Assembly (NCBI RefSeq): GCF_028330985.1
Contig: NZ_JAQMUE010000086.1
Location: forward strand, 1 to 62,336
Reading direction: 5' to 3'
DNA length: 62,336 nt
Origin: Roseofilum reptotaenium CS-1145
Lineage (GTDB): Bacteria; Cyanobacteriota; Cyanobacteriia; Cyanobacteriales; Desertifilaceae
Below are positions 1 to 9,071 of this stretch, one piece after another. How positions within the stretch are numbered: the first letter of the stretch is position 1; the number at the start of each line of letters is the position of its first letter. The position numbers were made by a program, and so were the translations under genes. Under the pieces are notes generated by a model. It saw only the letters and a list, made by a program, of their open reading frames with translations, searched no databases and had not been told where the DNA came from.

Positions 1-117
1 GCAAGCTTTGAGGTATGCCCTCACTAGCTCATGGTCTACCTGCTTGGAGATGTCAATGGAGTTAGAGTAGAAGTACTCATTCACCAGGCTCCATGCTTGT
101 TTTATGTAGGTGTCCAT
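1..117 (-). CDS. Partial unknown protein, N-terminal 39 residues
   Basis: An ORF on the minus strand starts with ATG (CAT at 115-117) and is open for 39 codons to the window edge. The N-terminus reads MDTYIKQAWSLVNEY and looks helical. I do not recognise the family. It lies about 100 bp from a tRNA-Pro 3' fragment and behind a set of TTCAACAC repeats, which would suit a gene at the end of an integrated element, such as an integrase or regulator, but nothing in the 39 residues proves this. Starts at TTG or GTG further upstream are also possible, because the frame is open for some distance above the ATG. Confidence 0.45.
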   Translation of the reverse strand, partial: MDTYIKQAWSLVNEYFYSNSIDISKQVDHELVRAYLKAC

Positions 118-118
118 A

Positions 119-161
119 TTCAACACACTTTCAACACATTTCCAAGGTTCAGCGTGTTGAA
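119..161. promoter_or_regulatory. Operator-like TTCAACAC repeats upstream of the partial gene
   Basis: TTCAACACA occurs at 119-127 and again at 130-138, 11 bp apart (one helical turn). Its inverted form GTGTTGAA is at 154-161. The cluster lies directly upstream of the minus-strand ATG at 117. Such a layout is typical of a regulator or recombinase binding region; the binding protein is unknown. Confidence 0.4.
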
Positions 162-219
162 CGTATGCAGAGCAAGGCTTCTAGCTGTTAGAATAGGGCT
201 AGCTTACTTCAGTGGTGTT

Positions 220-241
220 GGTTCAAATCCTGTCATCCCGA
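220..241 (+). other. 3' fragment of a tRNA-Pro gene, att-site-like
   Basis: The segment carries a T-loop (GGTTCAAATCC) followed by TGTCATCCCGA, which matches the 3' T-arm, acceptor strand and discriminator of cyanobacterial tRNA-Pro. The matching 5' acceptor strand CGGGATG and the D and anticodon arms are absent upstream, so this is not a complete tRNA. A lone tRNA 3' end is what an integrase-generated att site leaves behind. The sequence match is seen; the att interpretation is inference. Confidence 0.5.
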
Positions 242-385
242 TTCATCAATATTCTTTGGTTTCAAGGCTTTTTGTCTGTGGTATCTCGCTTATCAGGGGG
301 GCTACCTAGAATCTACCCAAATTCATACTAACGAAAAACATCCTTATAACTATCACAATATTGATCTACCATAACCGGTTGATCG

Positions 386-1384
386 CTACTTCCCCCCTCC
401 CATTAAATAAAGTAGGGCCATTCTCACGGATACTCCACTGCTAACCTGTTGGGAAATCAGACTAAATTGGGGATCGTCCATGAGATCGGAGCTGATTTCA
501 ACTCCTCGATTCACAGGGCCCGGATGGAGAACTTTTACACCTGGTTTACAAAGTTCGAGCCGATCGCGGGTAATGCCAAAGCGATGATGGTATTCCCGGG
601 CACTGGGCAGTAAATGTTGAGTCATGCGCTCTTTTTGCAGGCGCAAGGTCATAACAAAATCAGCATCCTGGAGGGCGGGTTCGACTGACCAATGGACAAA
701 GACTTTTCCCGGGCGCTCTTGGAACTGGCCAGAAGTATATTGGGCAAAGAATTGGGGTAATAACGTTGGCGGAGCGGCTAAGTGAACTTCACAGTCAGTG
801 GCGGTTAAACTCCAGAGATTGGAACGAGCGACCCGAGAGTGAACAATATCTCCAACAATGGCAATTTTTTTACCGGAGAGTAACTCTAAACGGGGAGATT
901 GGGGATCGAGTAAGAAGCAAAGGGTAAAGAGATCGAGTAAGGCTTGGGAGGGATGTTCGTGTTGACCATCTCCGGCATTGAGAACGCCAACATGGGTATT
1001 GAGGCGATCGAGTTCAGCGGCGATCGCCTGGGGAACCCCTGCTTCTTTATGGCGAATGACCATAATATCCGTTCCCATGGCTAAATAGGTTTTAGCTGTA
1101 TCGAGAATGGTTTCTCCTTTGGAGAGGGAAGAGGAACCAGGAGCAAAATTGAGGGTATCAGCCGATAAGCGTTTGGCGGCTAGCTCAAAACTGCTGCGGG
1201 TGCGGGTGGATGGTTCAAAGAAGAGGTTGGTTACCACTCGTCCCTGGAGGGTGGGGAGTTTTTTGGCTTTTTTCGTTGGTCGAGAAAGGACATCAGAAAA
1301 ACTGGCGGCTGTTTGTAAAACGGCATTGTAATCGTCTGGGGTGAAGTCAGCTAGCGAGAGGATATGAGGGTGGTTAAAGGTCAT
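386..1384 (-). CDS. pyrB: Aspartate carbamoyltransferase catalytic chain PyrB
   Basis: The product condenses carbamoyl phosphate with aspartate, the committed step of pyrimidine synthesis in the cytoplasm. The 332 residues match the usual catalytic-chain length with both halves present. The carbamoyl-phosphate loop STRTR is at residues 59-63 in [13 protein letters not shown], followed by the SLSKGET loop, [10 protein letters not shown] and a C-terminal HPGPVNRG aspartate-domain motif. No pyrI regulatory chain is seen next to it. It is divergent from the lipoprotein gene at 1502, so both promoters must lie in the 117-bp gap. The ATG start gives a normal N-terminus. Confidence 0.97.
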   Translation of the reverse strand: MTFNHPHILSLADFTPDDYNAVLQTAASFSDVLSRPTKKAKKLPTLQGRVVTNLFFEPSTRTRSSFELAAKRLSADTLNFAPGSSSLSKGETILDTAKTYLAMGTDIMVIRHKEAGVPQAIAAELDRLNTHVGVLNAGDGQHEHPSQALLDLFTLCFLLDPQSPRLELLSGKKIAIVGDIVHSRVARSNLWSLTATDCEVHLAAPPTLLPQFFAQYTSGQFQERPGKVFVHWSVEPALQDADFVMTLRLQKERMTQHLLPSAREYHHRFGITRDRLELCKPGVKVLHPGPVNRGVEISSDLMDDPQFSLISQQVSSGVSVRMALLYLMGGGK

Positions 1385-1501
1385 GATTAGGTAATAGGTA
1401 AATGGCCATAGCTACTCTACAGGAAATTCGGCGGATCAAATGCAGGTTTCTATGAATGAGATGAAGAGGTACTCGAACTTATTCATGACTTCTTACGTAT
1501 T

Positions 1502-2014
1502 ATGCTCCTTCTCTTGAACCGTCAAGGATCGATCGCTCCCCTGAGTCTGGCGATCGCTCTCATTGTGACTGGATGCACCTCCAGCCATTCCACGGAACTC
1601 ACACCTACCCCTGCACCAGTCCCCAAAATTGCCCAAAGGCTTGAACCGACTCCTGCGGTGGAGATGATCGAGATGACGGTATACCAGCTCGATCCCTTCT
1701 GTGAATCGTTTGTAGAGAAGTCGATCCAAGTCCCTGAGCAAAATGCTCTGCAAGCAACCATCCATAACGCGATCGAAGAGGGAACAACAGCCGATTTTAC
1801 GATCGCCGGTTATCGCTTGCAACCCAACCCAACAGACAATAGTCTTACTATTGATTTTCGTCTCTCTCCCCAATCTGGGCGTTTGTTTGTCTCCCTCTCC
1901 ACTTGCGAAAGAATGGCTCTATTGGGCAGTTTAAAGGAAACTTTAACCCAATCTTCTAGATGGAATATCGAGGAGGTAAAATTCACAGATCGCGGTGTAC
2001 CCATTGGGTTTTGA
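1502..2014 (+). CDS. GerMN-like lipoprotein
   Basis: A 170-residue protein with a lipoprotein signal: a hydrophobic stretch ends in LIVTGC with the modified cysteine at about residue 25, followed by a Pro/Thr-rich linker. The mature part (about residues 55-168) contains VYQLD, AGYRLQPNP, SLTIDFRL and a conserved FVSLSTCE...LFGSL-like helix ending in FTDRGVPIGF. This pattern is the cyanobacterial GerMN (sporulation/germination-type) domain family, thought to act at the cell envelope. It lies 44 bp upstream of hom on the same strand and may be co-transcribed with it. The molecular role in non-sporulating cyanobacteria is not established. Confidence 0.7.
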   Translation: MLLLLNRQGSIAPLSLAIALIVTGCTSSHSTELTPTPAPVPKIAQRLEPTPAVEMIEMTVYQLDPFCESFVEKSIQVPEQNALQATIHNAIEEGTTADFTIAGYRLQPNPTDNSLTIDFRLSPQSGRLFVSLSTCERMALLGSLKETLTQSSRWNIEEVKFTDRGVPIGF

Positions 2015-2058
2015 TGATAAGCTTTAAAAAATAATCCATTGTTTTCAAGATTGGTACT

Positions 2059-3357
2059 GTGGCATATAACATTGGCTTGCTAGGCTTAGGAACCGTAGGA
2101 GCAGGAACGGTTGATATTTTACTGAACCCGGAAGGACGGCATCCCCTCTTAGGTGACCTAAACCTGTATCGGGTTGGTGTTCGAGATCTGAATAAACCTA
2201 GAGCGGTGAAACTGCCAGATGAGTTGCTCACCACCGATCTCGAAGCCATTGTCTCTGATGAAGCGGTGGATATTGTGGTGGAATTAATCGGCGGTTTAGA
2301 ACCGGCGCGATCGCTCATTCTTCAGGCGATCGCCCATGGAAAGCATGTGGTGACCGCTAATAAAGCCGTGATTTCCCGATATGGTGATGAAATTTATGAT
2401 GCAGCGAATGCTGCGGGCGTTTACGTGATGCTGGAAGCGGCTGTGGGCGGGGGGATTCCGGTGATTAATCCCCTGAAGCAAGCCTTGGGCGTGAACCGAA
2501 TTCAATCCGTAATTGGTATCATTAATGGCACGACTAATTATATTTTGTCCCGGATGCAGCAGGAAGGCTCGGACTTTGGAGAGGTTCTGGTGGATGCCCA
2601 GAGTTTAGGCTATGCGGAAGCCGATCCCACGGCGGATGTGGATGGTTGGGATGCGGCGGATAAGATTGCCATTTTAGCGGCTCTAGCCTTTGGCGGGCGA
2701 GTGAAACGGGAGGAAGTGCATTGTGAAGGCATTCGTTCTATTAGTGCAGCCGATATTAGTTATGCTCAAAAACTGGGATTTCGGATTAAACTTTTGGCGA
2801 TCGCTCGTCGAGATCCGTCCCCAGATGCGATCGATCATCTCCAAATTCGTGTCCATCCCACCCTCGTGCCCTTGAGCCATCCCCTTGCCAGTATCAATGG
2901 CGTATTTAACGCCATTTTAGTTGAAGGAGACCCCATCGGGCCGGTGATGTTCTACGGCCAAGGGGCAGGAGCAGGGCCAACGGCTAGCGCGGTTACATCC
3001 GATATCATTAATATTGCGGCTATCCTGAAAACGGAAACCGAACCCATCCCCCATCCCCTCCTCAGTTGCACCCATCAGCACTATTGCACCCTCACTCGAG
3101 TTGAGGAATTAGAGAGTCGCTTTTATATCCGCTTAATTGCCAAAGATCGTCCCAAAGTTATTGGTCATCTGGGCATGATTTTCGGCGAGCATGGGGTGAG
3201 TTTAGAGTCTGTGGTACAAATTGGATTCAGGGAAGATTTAGCGGAAATTGTGATTGTGACTCATGAAACCCGTGAAGGCAATTTTAGAGAAGCCTTAGCA
3301 GAAGTCGAAGATTTGGAGGAGATCGACACTGTGCCGAGTGTTATTCGGGTGTTATAA
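2059..3357 (+). CDS. hom: Homoserine dehydrogenase with ACT domain
   Basis: The enzyme reduces aspartate semialdehyde to homoserine with NAD(P)H, on the route to threonine, methionine and isoleucine. The 432 residues contain an N-terminal Rossmann motif GLLGLGTVGAGT, the dimerisation/substrate region with GIINGTTNYIL and a C-terminal ACT domain (about residues 350-432) expected to mediate threonine feedback. The start is a GTG at 2059 giving MAYNIGLLGL, which places the Rossmann glycines at the normal distance from the N-terminus. Shine-Dalgarno sequence is weak. Confidence 0.96.
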   Translation: MAYNIGLLGLGTVGAGTVDILLNPEGRHPLLGDLNLYRVGVRDLNKPRAVKLPDELLTTDLEAIVSDEAVDIVVELIGGLEPARSLILQAIAHGKHVVTANKAVISRYGDEIYDAANAAGVYVMLEAAVGGGIPVINPLKQALGVNRIQSVIGIINGTTNYILSRMQQEGSDFGEVLVDAQSLGYAEADPTADVDGWDAADKIAILAALAFGGRVKREEVHCEGIRSISAADISYAQKLGFRIKLLAIARRDPSPDAIDHLQIRVHPTLVPLSHPLASINGVFNAILVEGDPIGPVMFYGQGAGAGPTASAVTSDIINIAAILKTETEPIPHPLLSCTHQHYCTLTRVEELESRFYIRLIAKDRPKVIGHLGMIFGEHGVSLESVVQIGFREDLAEIVIVTHETREGNFREALAEVEDLEEIDTVPSVIRVL

Positions 3358-3359
3358 GT

Positions 3360-3377
3360 GCTAGGGAATAGGGAATA
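3360..3377. repeat. Short GGGAATA heptamer (STRR) tract
   Basis: Two copies of GGGAATA follow the hom stop codon. This is the same heptamer family found at 17391-17404, 38108-38152, 38683-38712 and 44170-44204, known in cyanobacteria as short tandemly repeated repetitive sequences. Confidence 0.5.
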
Positions 3378-3442
3378 GCTAGATTGAGTCTGTTGTGTAC
3401 TCCCTCCATTCTCCTACTACAGCGCGAAGTGCGATATTGCCT

Positions 3443-5317
3443 CTATTGTTTGTGAAAATAATCGTAAATATTCTGTGCTAAATTAGGGCCGATTCCGGGG
3501 ACTTGTTGGAGTTTTTTGGTGCTGGCTTGGGCGATCGCATCTAAAGACGGAAAATGTTTGTATAATTGCTTCTGTCGCTCATACCCTAATCCAGGAATTC
3601 CATCTAAGCGGGAACTGAGGAGGCGATCGCCCCGTTGTTGACGATGGAAGCTTACGGCAAAGCGATGGGATTCATCTCGAACCCGACGCAGTAACTGCAC
3701 ACCGGGTTGATCGCGATCGGTAGGAAGAGGAGCAGAATCGCCCGGTTGAAACAGTTCTTCCTCCTGTTTGGCTAAACTAATCACTCGCAAATCTTGTAAT
3801 AGTTCTAACTTAGAGAGGACAGCAACCACCGCAGATAACTGACCTTTTCCTCCATCAATGAGCAGTAAGTCGGGAAAATCTGGGTTTCCTTGACGGGGAA
3901 GTTGGGCATTATCCAGAAAGGGGCGAAATCGACGGTTAATGACTTCTGCAAGGGAGGCAAAATCATCAGAATGACCGGGTTGGACTGCTGGATTTTTGAT
4001 CTTATAATGGCGATAATATTGTTTCGCTGGCATTCCATTAATAAAGACCACCTGAGACCCCACCGCATTTGACCCTTGCAGATGGGAAATATCGTAACCT
4101 TCGATGCGTCGGGGAAGTTCGGGTAAGTTGAGGATGGTGGCTAAATCAGTGAGACTTTGTTGGGCGCGATCGCCAAATTTTTGCATCCGTTTTAGCTCGG
4201 CTTGGGCATTGCGATAAACTAAATCAATCAGTTCTGCCTTACTTTGCCGTTGCGGAACATGAATCGTAACTTTCTTGCCTTTGTGATTGTGCAGAAATTC
4301 TAGCAGAAACTCGGCATCTTGTAAAGGGTGTTGCACTAAAATTTCCGTCGGAATTTCCAGGGGTTCAGCACTTTGATAATGCTCCTCTAAAACCCGTTGT
4401 AAAATTGACCCTGGTTCCCCAGATTGGGCAAAGAACCCCAACCGACCCACCAATTTACCTGCACGAATTTGGAATAACTGAATGCAGCAGCGTTCTGCGT
4501 CCTGTTCCAGGGCGATCGCATCCCGTGAAACGCGATCGTCCGATAAATCGACCTTTTGACTCGCATTTAATGCTTGCAACCCTTGAATTTGATCTCGCAA
4601 TTGAGCCGCCAATTCAAAATTGAGAGCCTCTGACGCTTCCTGCATTTGCTGCCTCAATTCCTCCACCAACTCAGCCGTTCTCCCTTGAAAGATCATGGCA
4701 ATTTTTTGCATCATTTGCCGATAATCCTCCACCTCAACCAACTGTTGACAAACTCCCGGACAGCGCCCAATATCATAATTCAAACAAGTGCGGTCTTTAT
4801 ACAAGGGTTTCGGTCGCTGGCGTTGGGGAAAAATTCGCTTAATCAAATCCAATGTTTGCCGCAATTGTCCCCCGTCCACATAGGGGCCATAGTATTTATC
4901 TTTCGGGTTTCTGGGTTTGCGCTTGCGGGTAATAAAAATATGGGGATAGTTATCCGACCAAGTAATACAGACATAGGGATACTTTTTATCATCCTTAAGT
5001 AGGACATTAAATCGCGGTTGATGACGCTTAATCAGCGTCGATTCTAGAGCCAGCGCTTCCGCTTCTGTATCCGTAATAATCCATTCAATATCACTGACTT
5101 TCCGTACCATTAAGGCAATGCGAGCATTATGGCCGGTAAAATCGCGAAAGTAGGAGCGAACACGGGTTCTTAATTGTTTCGATTTACCGATATATAAAAT
5201 CGAGTTCCCCGCATCTTTCATTAAGTAAACCCCAGGTAGTTTGGGGATTTCTTGTAAATACTGCTGTAAGCGCTCTGGATTTTCACAGAGGAACTCTGAG
5301 TTGTTCTGATTGGTCAT
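3443..5317 (-). CDS. uvrC: Excinuclease ABC subunit C UvrC
   Basis: UvrC makes the two incisions on either side of a DNA lesion in nucleotide excision repair, together with UvrA and UvrB. The domains are in order: GIY-YIG nuclease ([20 protein letters not shown] near the start), Cys cluster region, UVR helix pair contacting UvrB (about residue 200), RNase-H-like endonuclease core ([26 protein letters not shown]) and a helix-hairpin-helix C-terminus ([19 protein letters not shown]). I chose the ATG at 5317, giving 624 residues starting MTNQNNSEF. The extra 17 codons upstream read through a REP-like palindrome and are unlikely to be coding. Confidence 0.95.
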   Translation of the reverse strand: MTNQNNSEFLCENPERLQQYLQEIPKLPGVYLMKDAGNSILYIGKSKQLRTRVRSYFRDFTGHNARIALMVRKVSDIEWIITDTEAEALALESTLIKRHQPRFNVLLKDDKKYPYVCITWSDNYPHIFITRKRKPRNPKDKYYGPYVDGGQLRQTLDLIKRIFPQRQRPKPLYKDRTCLNYDIGRCPGVCQQLVEVEDYRQMMQKIAMIFQGRTAELVEELRQQMQEASEALNFELAAQLRDQIQGLQALNASQKVDLSDDRVSRDAIALEQDAERCCIQLFQIRAGKLVGRLGFFAQSGEPGSILQRVLEEHYQSAEPLEIPTEILVQHPLQDAEFLLEFLHNHKGKKVTIHVPQRQSKAELIDLVYRNAQAELKRMQKFGDRAQQSLTDLATILNLPELPRRIEGYDISHLQGSNAVGSQVVFINGMPAKQYYRHYKIKNPAVQPGHSDDFASLAEVINRRFRPFLDNAQLPRQGNPDFPDLLLIDGGKGQLSAVVAVLSKLELLQDLRVISLAKQEEELFQPGDSAPLPTDRDQPGVQLLRRVRDESHRFAVSFHRQQRGDRLLSSRLDGIPGLGYERQKQLYKHFPSLDAIAQASTKKLQQVPGIGPNLAQNIYDYFHKQ

Positions 5318-5343
5318 AATAAACTTAGGAAATGCTGGGAGCC

Positions 5344-5358
5344 AGAAACCCGGTTTCT
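5344..5358. repeat. Perfect palindrome related to the 67-bp REP ends
   Basis: AGAAACCCGGTTTCT is a loopless palindrome made of the outer bases of the 67-bp REP arms seen near 8981-13071. It lies between trmB and uvrC and is probably a collapsed REP remnant. Confidence 0.5.
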
Positions 5359-5364
5359 TACTCC

Positions 5365-5994
5365 TCACAACCGTTCAAACATCACCCGATAAACCCGCTC
5401 ACCTTTGGCATAGGTTGCAATTTCTCGCTCCGTTTGTACGGGTAAAGGATTCTCCTCTAACCAGTCATGGGAACAGCTAAAGTCAGCGTGCCTATCGAAT
5501 AAACTTCGCATCTGTAATGCCACATCTTCCACATCAGATTGCAGGAGAACCTGACCCCCAGAACTCATAAACTGAGACAGAATATCGACCACTTCATCCT
5601 GAACCACGCGCCGTTTTTGATGTCGATGTTTAAACCAAGGATCGGGGAATTGGATGCTCACATAATGTAGAGTATTTTCGGGTAGAGACGTGAGGATATC
5701 TTTTAGGGATATATTAACATTACAAAAAAGATAATGGAGATTCGTTAAATTCTGGCGATCGCGCCATTCATTCGCTTCTGTCACTAGAGGTTCCCGAATT
5801 TCTAGCCCTAGGAAGTTCCAGTCCCCTCTTTGTTGCGCTATTTCCCACAAAAAGCGCCCCCGTCCACAACCAATATCGAGATGGAGAGGATGCTGTAAGT
5901 GAGGATAAATTTCTGACCAATTGGGAATCCCTACCGGCTCTTGAAATTTGCGGCTTAATGGATTAACATGCTGACGCACACGCACTCGTGCCAA
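5365..5994 (-). CDS. trmB: tRNA (guanine-N7-)-methyltransferase TrmB
   Basis: The protein methylates N7 of G46 in the tRNA variable loop using S-adenosylmethionine. At 209 residues it has the usual length. The SAM-binding motif [15 protein letters not shown] is at about residues 39-53, followed by [11 protein letters not shown]. The family signature for substrate binding, [16 protein letters not shown], is at about residues 116-131. It lies just upstream of uvrC on the same strand, so the two are probably co-transcribed. It is divergent from, and overlaps the possible 5' extension of, the permease gene to the right. Confidence 0.95.
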   Translation of the reverse strand: MARVRVRQHVNPLSRKFQEPVGIPNWSEIYPHLQHPLHLDIGCGRGRFLWEIAQQRGDWNFLGLEIREPLVTEANEWRDRQNLTNLHYLFCNVNISLKDILTSLPENTLHYVSIQFPDPWFKHRHQKRRVVQDEVVDILSQFMSSGGQVLLQSDVEDVALQMRSLFDRHADFSCSHDWLEENPLPVQTEREIATYAKGERVYRVMFERL

Positions 5995-6027
5995 ATTTTA
6001 ACCCCCTTTTATTGTCTCCTAACTCCT

Positions 6028-6858
6028 ATGCATAAGACCAAATTCTGGCCCACCCTAGGAACCTATACAGTATTGGTTATTCTAGCATTTATAATGCTCT
6101 TGCCGCTACTGTGGTTAGCTAGCACCTCCCTAAAATCAGCGGGTGAAAATATTTTTCAATTCCCGCCCCAACTGATTCCAGAACAGCCTACACTGAGTAA
6201 CTTTATTGAGGTTTGGCAAACTAATCCCTTTGACCGCTACTTATTCAATAGCTTCTGGATTTCTGCCCTGACCGTGGGATTAAATTTACTCTTTTGTTCT
6301 CTGGCGGCTTATCCCTTAGCAAGACTCAATTTTCAGGGACGGCAACTGATTTTTAGCCTGATTGTGGCCACGATTTTAATTCCCTTTCAAATTGTAATGA
6401 TTCCCCTCTATATTTTAATGGTACAATTGGGATTGAGAAACACATATTTAGGCGTAATGTTGCCGTCATTAGCTTCTGCATTCGGGATTTTCTTATTACG
6501 GCAAGCGTTTCAAGGTATACCGAAAGAATTAGAAGAAGCAGCACGTATGGATGGCTGTTCCGAATGGGAAATTTGGTGGTGCGTCATGTTGCCTGCCATT
6601 CGCCCAGCATTGGTGACTCTAGCGATTTTTGTGTTTATTGGATCGTGGAGTGATTTTTTATGGCCGCTGATTATTTTAGATCAACCGGAAATGTTTACGC
6701 TTCCGTTAGGGGTTCAACGGTTAGCAGGAACATTTTCTTTAGATTGGCGTTTAATTGCGGCCGGATCGATGATTTCGATTTTACCGATTTTAGTACTGTT
6801 TATGTTTGTGCAACGATATATTATGTCTACGGATGCGGGGAGTGGCTTGAAAGGTTAG
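6028..6858 (+). CDS. Carbohydrate ABC transporter permease, MalG type
   Basis: An inner-membrane subunit of a sugar importer with about six predicted transmembrane helices. The cytoplasmic EAA loop that docks with the ATPase is visible as EELEEAARMDGCSEWEIWW near residue 170. I chose the ATG at 6028 (MHKTKFWPTLGTY, 276 residues, typical for MalG/UgpE); the upstream 20 codons overlap trmB. No binding protein, partner permease or ATPase gene is next to it, so it must work with subunits encoded elsewhere, as is common in cyanobacteria. The substrate cannot be told from the sequence. Confidence 0.85.
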   Translation: MHKTKFWPTLGTYTVLVILAFIMLLPLLWLASTSLKSAGENIFQFPPQLIPEQPTLSNFIEVWQTNPFDRYLFNSFWISALTVGLNLLFCSLAAYPLARLNFQGRQLIFSLIVATILIPFQIVMIPLYILMVQLGLRNTYLGVMLPSLASAFGIFLLRQAFQGIPKELEEAARMDGCSEWEIWWCVMLPAIRPALVTLAIFVFIGSWSDFLWPLIILDQPEMFTLPLGVQRLAGTFSLDWRLIAAGSMISILPILVLFMFVQRYIMSTDAGSGLKG

Positions 6859-6892
6859 GATTTGCTAATACAATGATACAAGAGGGATATTA

Positions 6893-7200
6893 CTACTCTA
6901 GAACAGTCAAAAAATACTTTAAAGTTGGCAAGTCGTGCAAGACAAGTTGCCAAACGGTCTCAACATCAATTTTATTGTAGTCATGCACAATAATATCGCG
7001 CATTCCAGCAATTTTACGCCAAGCAATCTCTGGATGATTGTTTCTAAAGTCAGCCGATAACCGTTTGGTTGCTTCGCCAACTGATTAAAATTCGCCGAAT
7101 CACTGCATCTTGCTTTTCTTCATTCTGGAACAATTCATCCCAGGTGACATTGTTGGTATAATGTTCTAATATCCAAAAGTGCTTCTTTATCTCGTCTCAT
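6893..7200 (-). pseudogene. HepT-type HEPN toxin remnant with two frameshifts
   Basis: Reading the minus strand from the ATG at 7200 gives MRRDKEALLDI, then the frame shifts to LEHYTNNVTWDELFQNEEKQ and DAVIRRILI, and shifts again to VGEATKRLSADFRNNHPEIA and WRKIAGMRDIIVHDYNKIDV before a TAG at 6893. Joined together this is a full HEPN (DUF86/HepT) protein with its RNase motif RxxxxH in RDIIVH. No single frame encodes it, so it is a pseudogene. It overlaps the 3' end of the nucleotidyltransferase gene by 14 bp, the normal order of a MntA/HepT toxin-antitoxin pair. Confidence 0.8.
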
Positions 7201-7570
7201 AAATTGTCCTTGCTGAACCTAAAATGTTTTCTTGGCGAATAGTGTAGTGATCTTCTAAGAGAGCTGTTTTACTCACCACATCAACCTCTCGGTTCAGTAA
7301 GTCTTCTAATTCATATTTTATCTGCACCAAAAGCAGTAAATTCCTACGCGCTTTCTCCCCATAAGTAAATAATACATCAACATCGCTCGGATCCCTGCCA
7401 GTTTCCCGGAAATCCTCTCGCAAAATTGAGCCAAACAAAGCAAATTCGACAAGCTGTCACTTTTGACAGAATGCTGCTATATCTTCAGGTGTGGTATGAA
7501 GACGCTGATAAATCTGGTCGAGAGATAACTGGGTTTGGGTCTGAGTTTGACTTTCCTGTGACAAGGTCAT
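7187..7570 (-). pseudogene. MntA-type nucleotidyltransferase antitoxin remnant with internal TGA
   Basis: The frame starts with ATG at 7570 (MTLSQESQTQTQ), runs 37 codons to FCQK, meets TGA at 7457-7459 and continues in the same frame as QLVEFALFGSILREDFR and DVDVLFTYGEKARR to TAA at 7187. In related proteins a tryptophan stands where the TGA is, so a TGG to TGA nonsense mutation is the simplest reading. The polymerase-beta-like motif GS..R.D...(D)VDV is still intact. MntA proteins neutralise HepT by modifying it. A shorter product starting at TTG 7438 would lack the N-terminal helix. Confidence 0.75.
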
Positions 7571-7678
7571 GATTTCTAAGTTTAGATTTTGCAGTTTTAC
7601 GATTTAATAGTTAGAATATTCACATATAATTGGGTCTAAGTCCCATTAGTTAGTTTTATTTTTTGTCATTGTCAAACT

Positions 7679-8962
7679 TTGCAATCTGTCGATAGAAGAA
7701 TCGTGATTGAACAGCAGTTATATCAAGACGGGATCAAAAAGGCAAATCAAAAGGATTTTGAGGGAGCGATCGCCATTTTCAATGAAGCAATTACCCTCAA
7801 TCCAGATTGGGGAGATCCTTACTATCAAAGGGGTTTAGCCTACTTTGACTTGGGTCAAATCTATCCAGCTATCTCTGATTATAGCCAAGCGATTGAGCGC
7901 GATCGCTACCATAGTCAAGCTTACTATGCCCGCGCCCTTGCCCGCATTAGCCTCAAAAACCTTCCTGGAACCCTGGAAGACATCAATTGGGTGATTCAGC
8001 TCAAACCTGGGTTTGCTGCTGCGTATCAACTGCGAGGGACGGTTGAGCGCAAACGGGGCAACCTTCAAAGTGCGATCGCCAACTTTAAACAAGCTGCCCA
8101 CCTTTATTTAGACCAAAAAGACAAAGATAACGCCAGTCGTTGTTTAGCCCTGATTCAACAAATTAAACCCAAAGAAGATGCCCCCCAACTAACCTCTCCA
8201 TCCCTACCTTTAGTCACCCAATCTGACTTTTATCAAAACCTCATTGACAAAGCGCAACAGGGAAAACCCCAAGAAGCTAGAGAAGAATTGAATTGGATTT
8301 TAAAAACCGATCCCAATGACGCTCGTGCCTACGGTTGTCGGGGAATTATTTATTGTCAACAGGGGAACTATCAAAGCGCTATTTCTGACTTTAACCGCGC
8401 CCTTTCTCTTAACTTTAAAGACCCGATTATTTATCGCAACCGAGGCAAAGCTCGCGCCCAGATTGGCGATCATTTAGGCGCGATTGAAGACTTTAATCAA
8501 GCGTTGAATACTGAGAGTAACGATCCCCTGATTTACATTGCCAGAGGAGATGCATATCGCTTAACCAGTCATTACGCTCAAGCTATCCAAGACTATAGCG
8601 CCGCCCTCAATCTCGATCCTAATAATGGCACAGCCTATTATAGTCGAGGACTTGCCCATGCTTGCTTAGAAGAAATGGGTGAAGCCATTGCCGACTATCA
8701 ACGGGCAGCGAGTAAGTTTTGCGAACAAGAAAAATGGTCAGAGTATGATCGGTCCCTATCCCAATTGAAGAAACTGCAAAAAGCCGTCCCTCAAACCAAC
8801 ACTATTCAACTCGAATCTTTGCTACGTCAACGGTTATTGCGTTTAGTAGGAGGACATTGGGAAATTGCCCAACGGCTGATCGATCAAGCGAAGCAAGATT
8901 ATCCTGGAATGGCACAAGAGTGGTATCTGGAGAAAGTGATTACAGATTTAGGGCAGAAGTAA
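7679..8962 (+). CDS. TPR-repeat protein
   Basis: A 427-residue soluble protein made largely of tetratricopeptide repeats in two blocks (about residues 10-140 and 180-340), with typical segments such as AIAIFNEAITLNPDWGDPYYQ and AISDFNRALSLNFKDPIIYR. TPRs mediate protein-protein contacts; no enzymatic domain is visible. The C-terminal 70 residues (LLRQRLLRLVGGHWEIAQRL) resemble a small tail found in other cyanobacterial TPR proteins. The longest frame begins with TTG at 7679, and a GTG nearby is an alternative. A TATAAT sequence at 7625-7630 could be its -10 element. A REP copy begins 19 bp after the stop. Confidence 0.75.
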   Translation: MQSVDRRIVIEQQLYQDGIKKANQKDFEGAIAIFNEAITLNPDWGDPYYQRGLAYFDLGQIYPAISDYSQAIERDRYHSQAYYARALARISLKNLPGTLEDINWVIQLKPGFAAAYQLRGTVERKRGNLQSAIANFKQAAHLYLDQKDKDNASRCLALIQQIKPKEDAPQLTSPSLPLVTQSDFYQNLIDKAQQGKPQEAREELNWILKTDPNDARAYGCRGIIYCQQGNYQSAISDFNRALSLNFKDPIIYRNRGKARAQIGDHLGAIEDFNQALNTESNDPLIYIARGDAYRLTSHYAQAIQDYSAALNLDPNNGTAYYSRGLAHACLEEMGEAIADYQRAASKFCEQEKWSEYDRSLSQLKKLQKAVPQTNTIQLESLLRQRLLRLVGGHWEIAQRLIDQAKQDYPGMAQEWYLEKVITDLGQK

Positions 8963-8980
8963 AGCGATCGCCTGAGGACA

Positions 8981-9047
8981 AGAAACCGGGTTTGTATCTA
9001 GTCTGTCGCTTTGATGTGGAGGGGATAGCAAACCCGGTTTCTGAGGC
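8981..9047 (+). repeat. 67-bp REP element, copy 1
   Basis: The element has 14-bp perfect inverted ends (AGAAACCGGGTTTG and its complement) around a loop containing CTGTCGCTTTGATG and GGGGATAGC, and ends in GAGGC. It lies 24 bp upstream of the RAYT gene. Two other copies of exactly the same length lie at 9687-9753 and 13005-13071 in the same orientation. Confidence 0.9.
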
Positions 9048-9071
9048 CCTCATTACTGGTAGTATGGAAGA

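Noticed and set aside
31-309. 92-codon plus-strand ORF at the window start
   Set aside because: It runs through the tRNA-Pro fragment and overlaps a better minus-strand frame; no recognisable protein pattern.
5318-5368. 17-residue N-terminal extension of UvrC
   Set aside because: It is translated from a REP-like palindrome and the trmB end; the Met at 5317 fits UvrC length.
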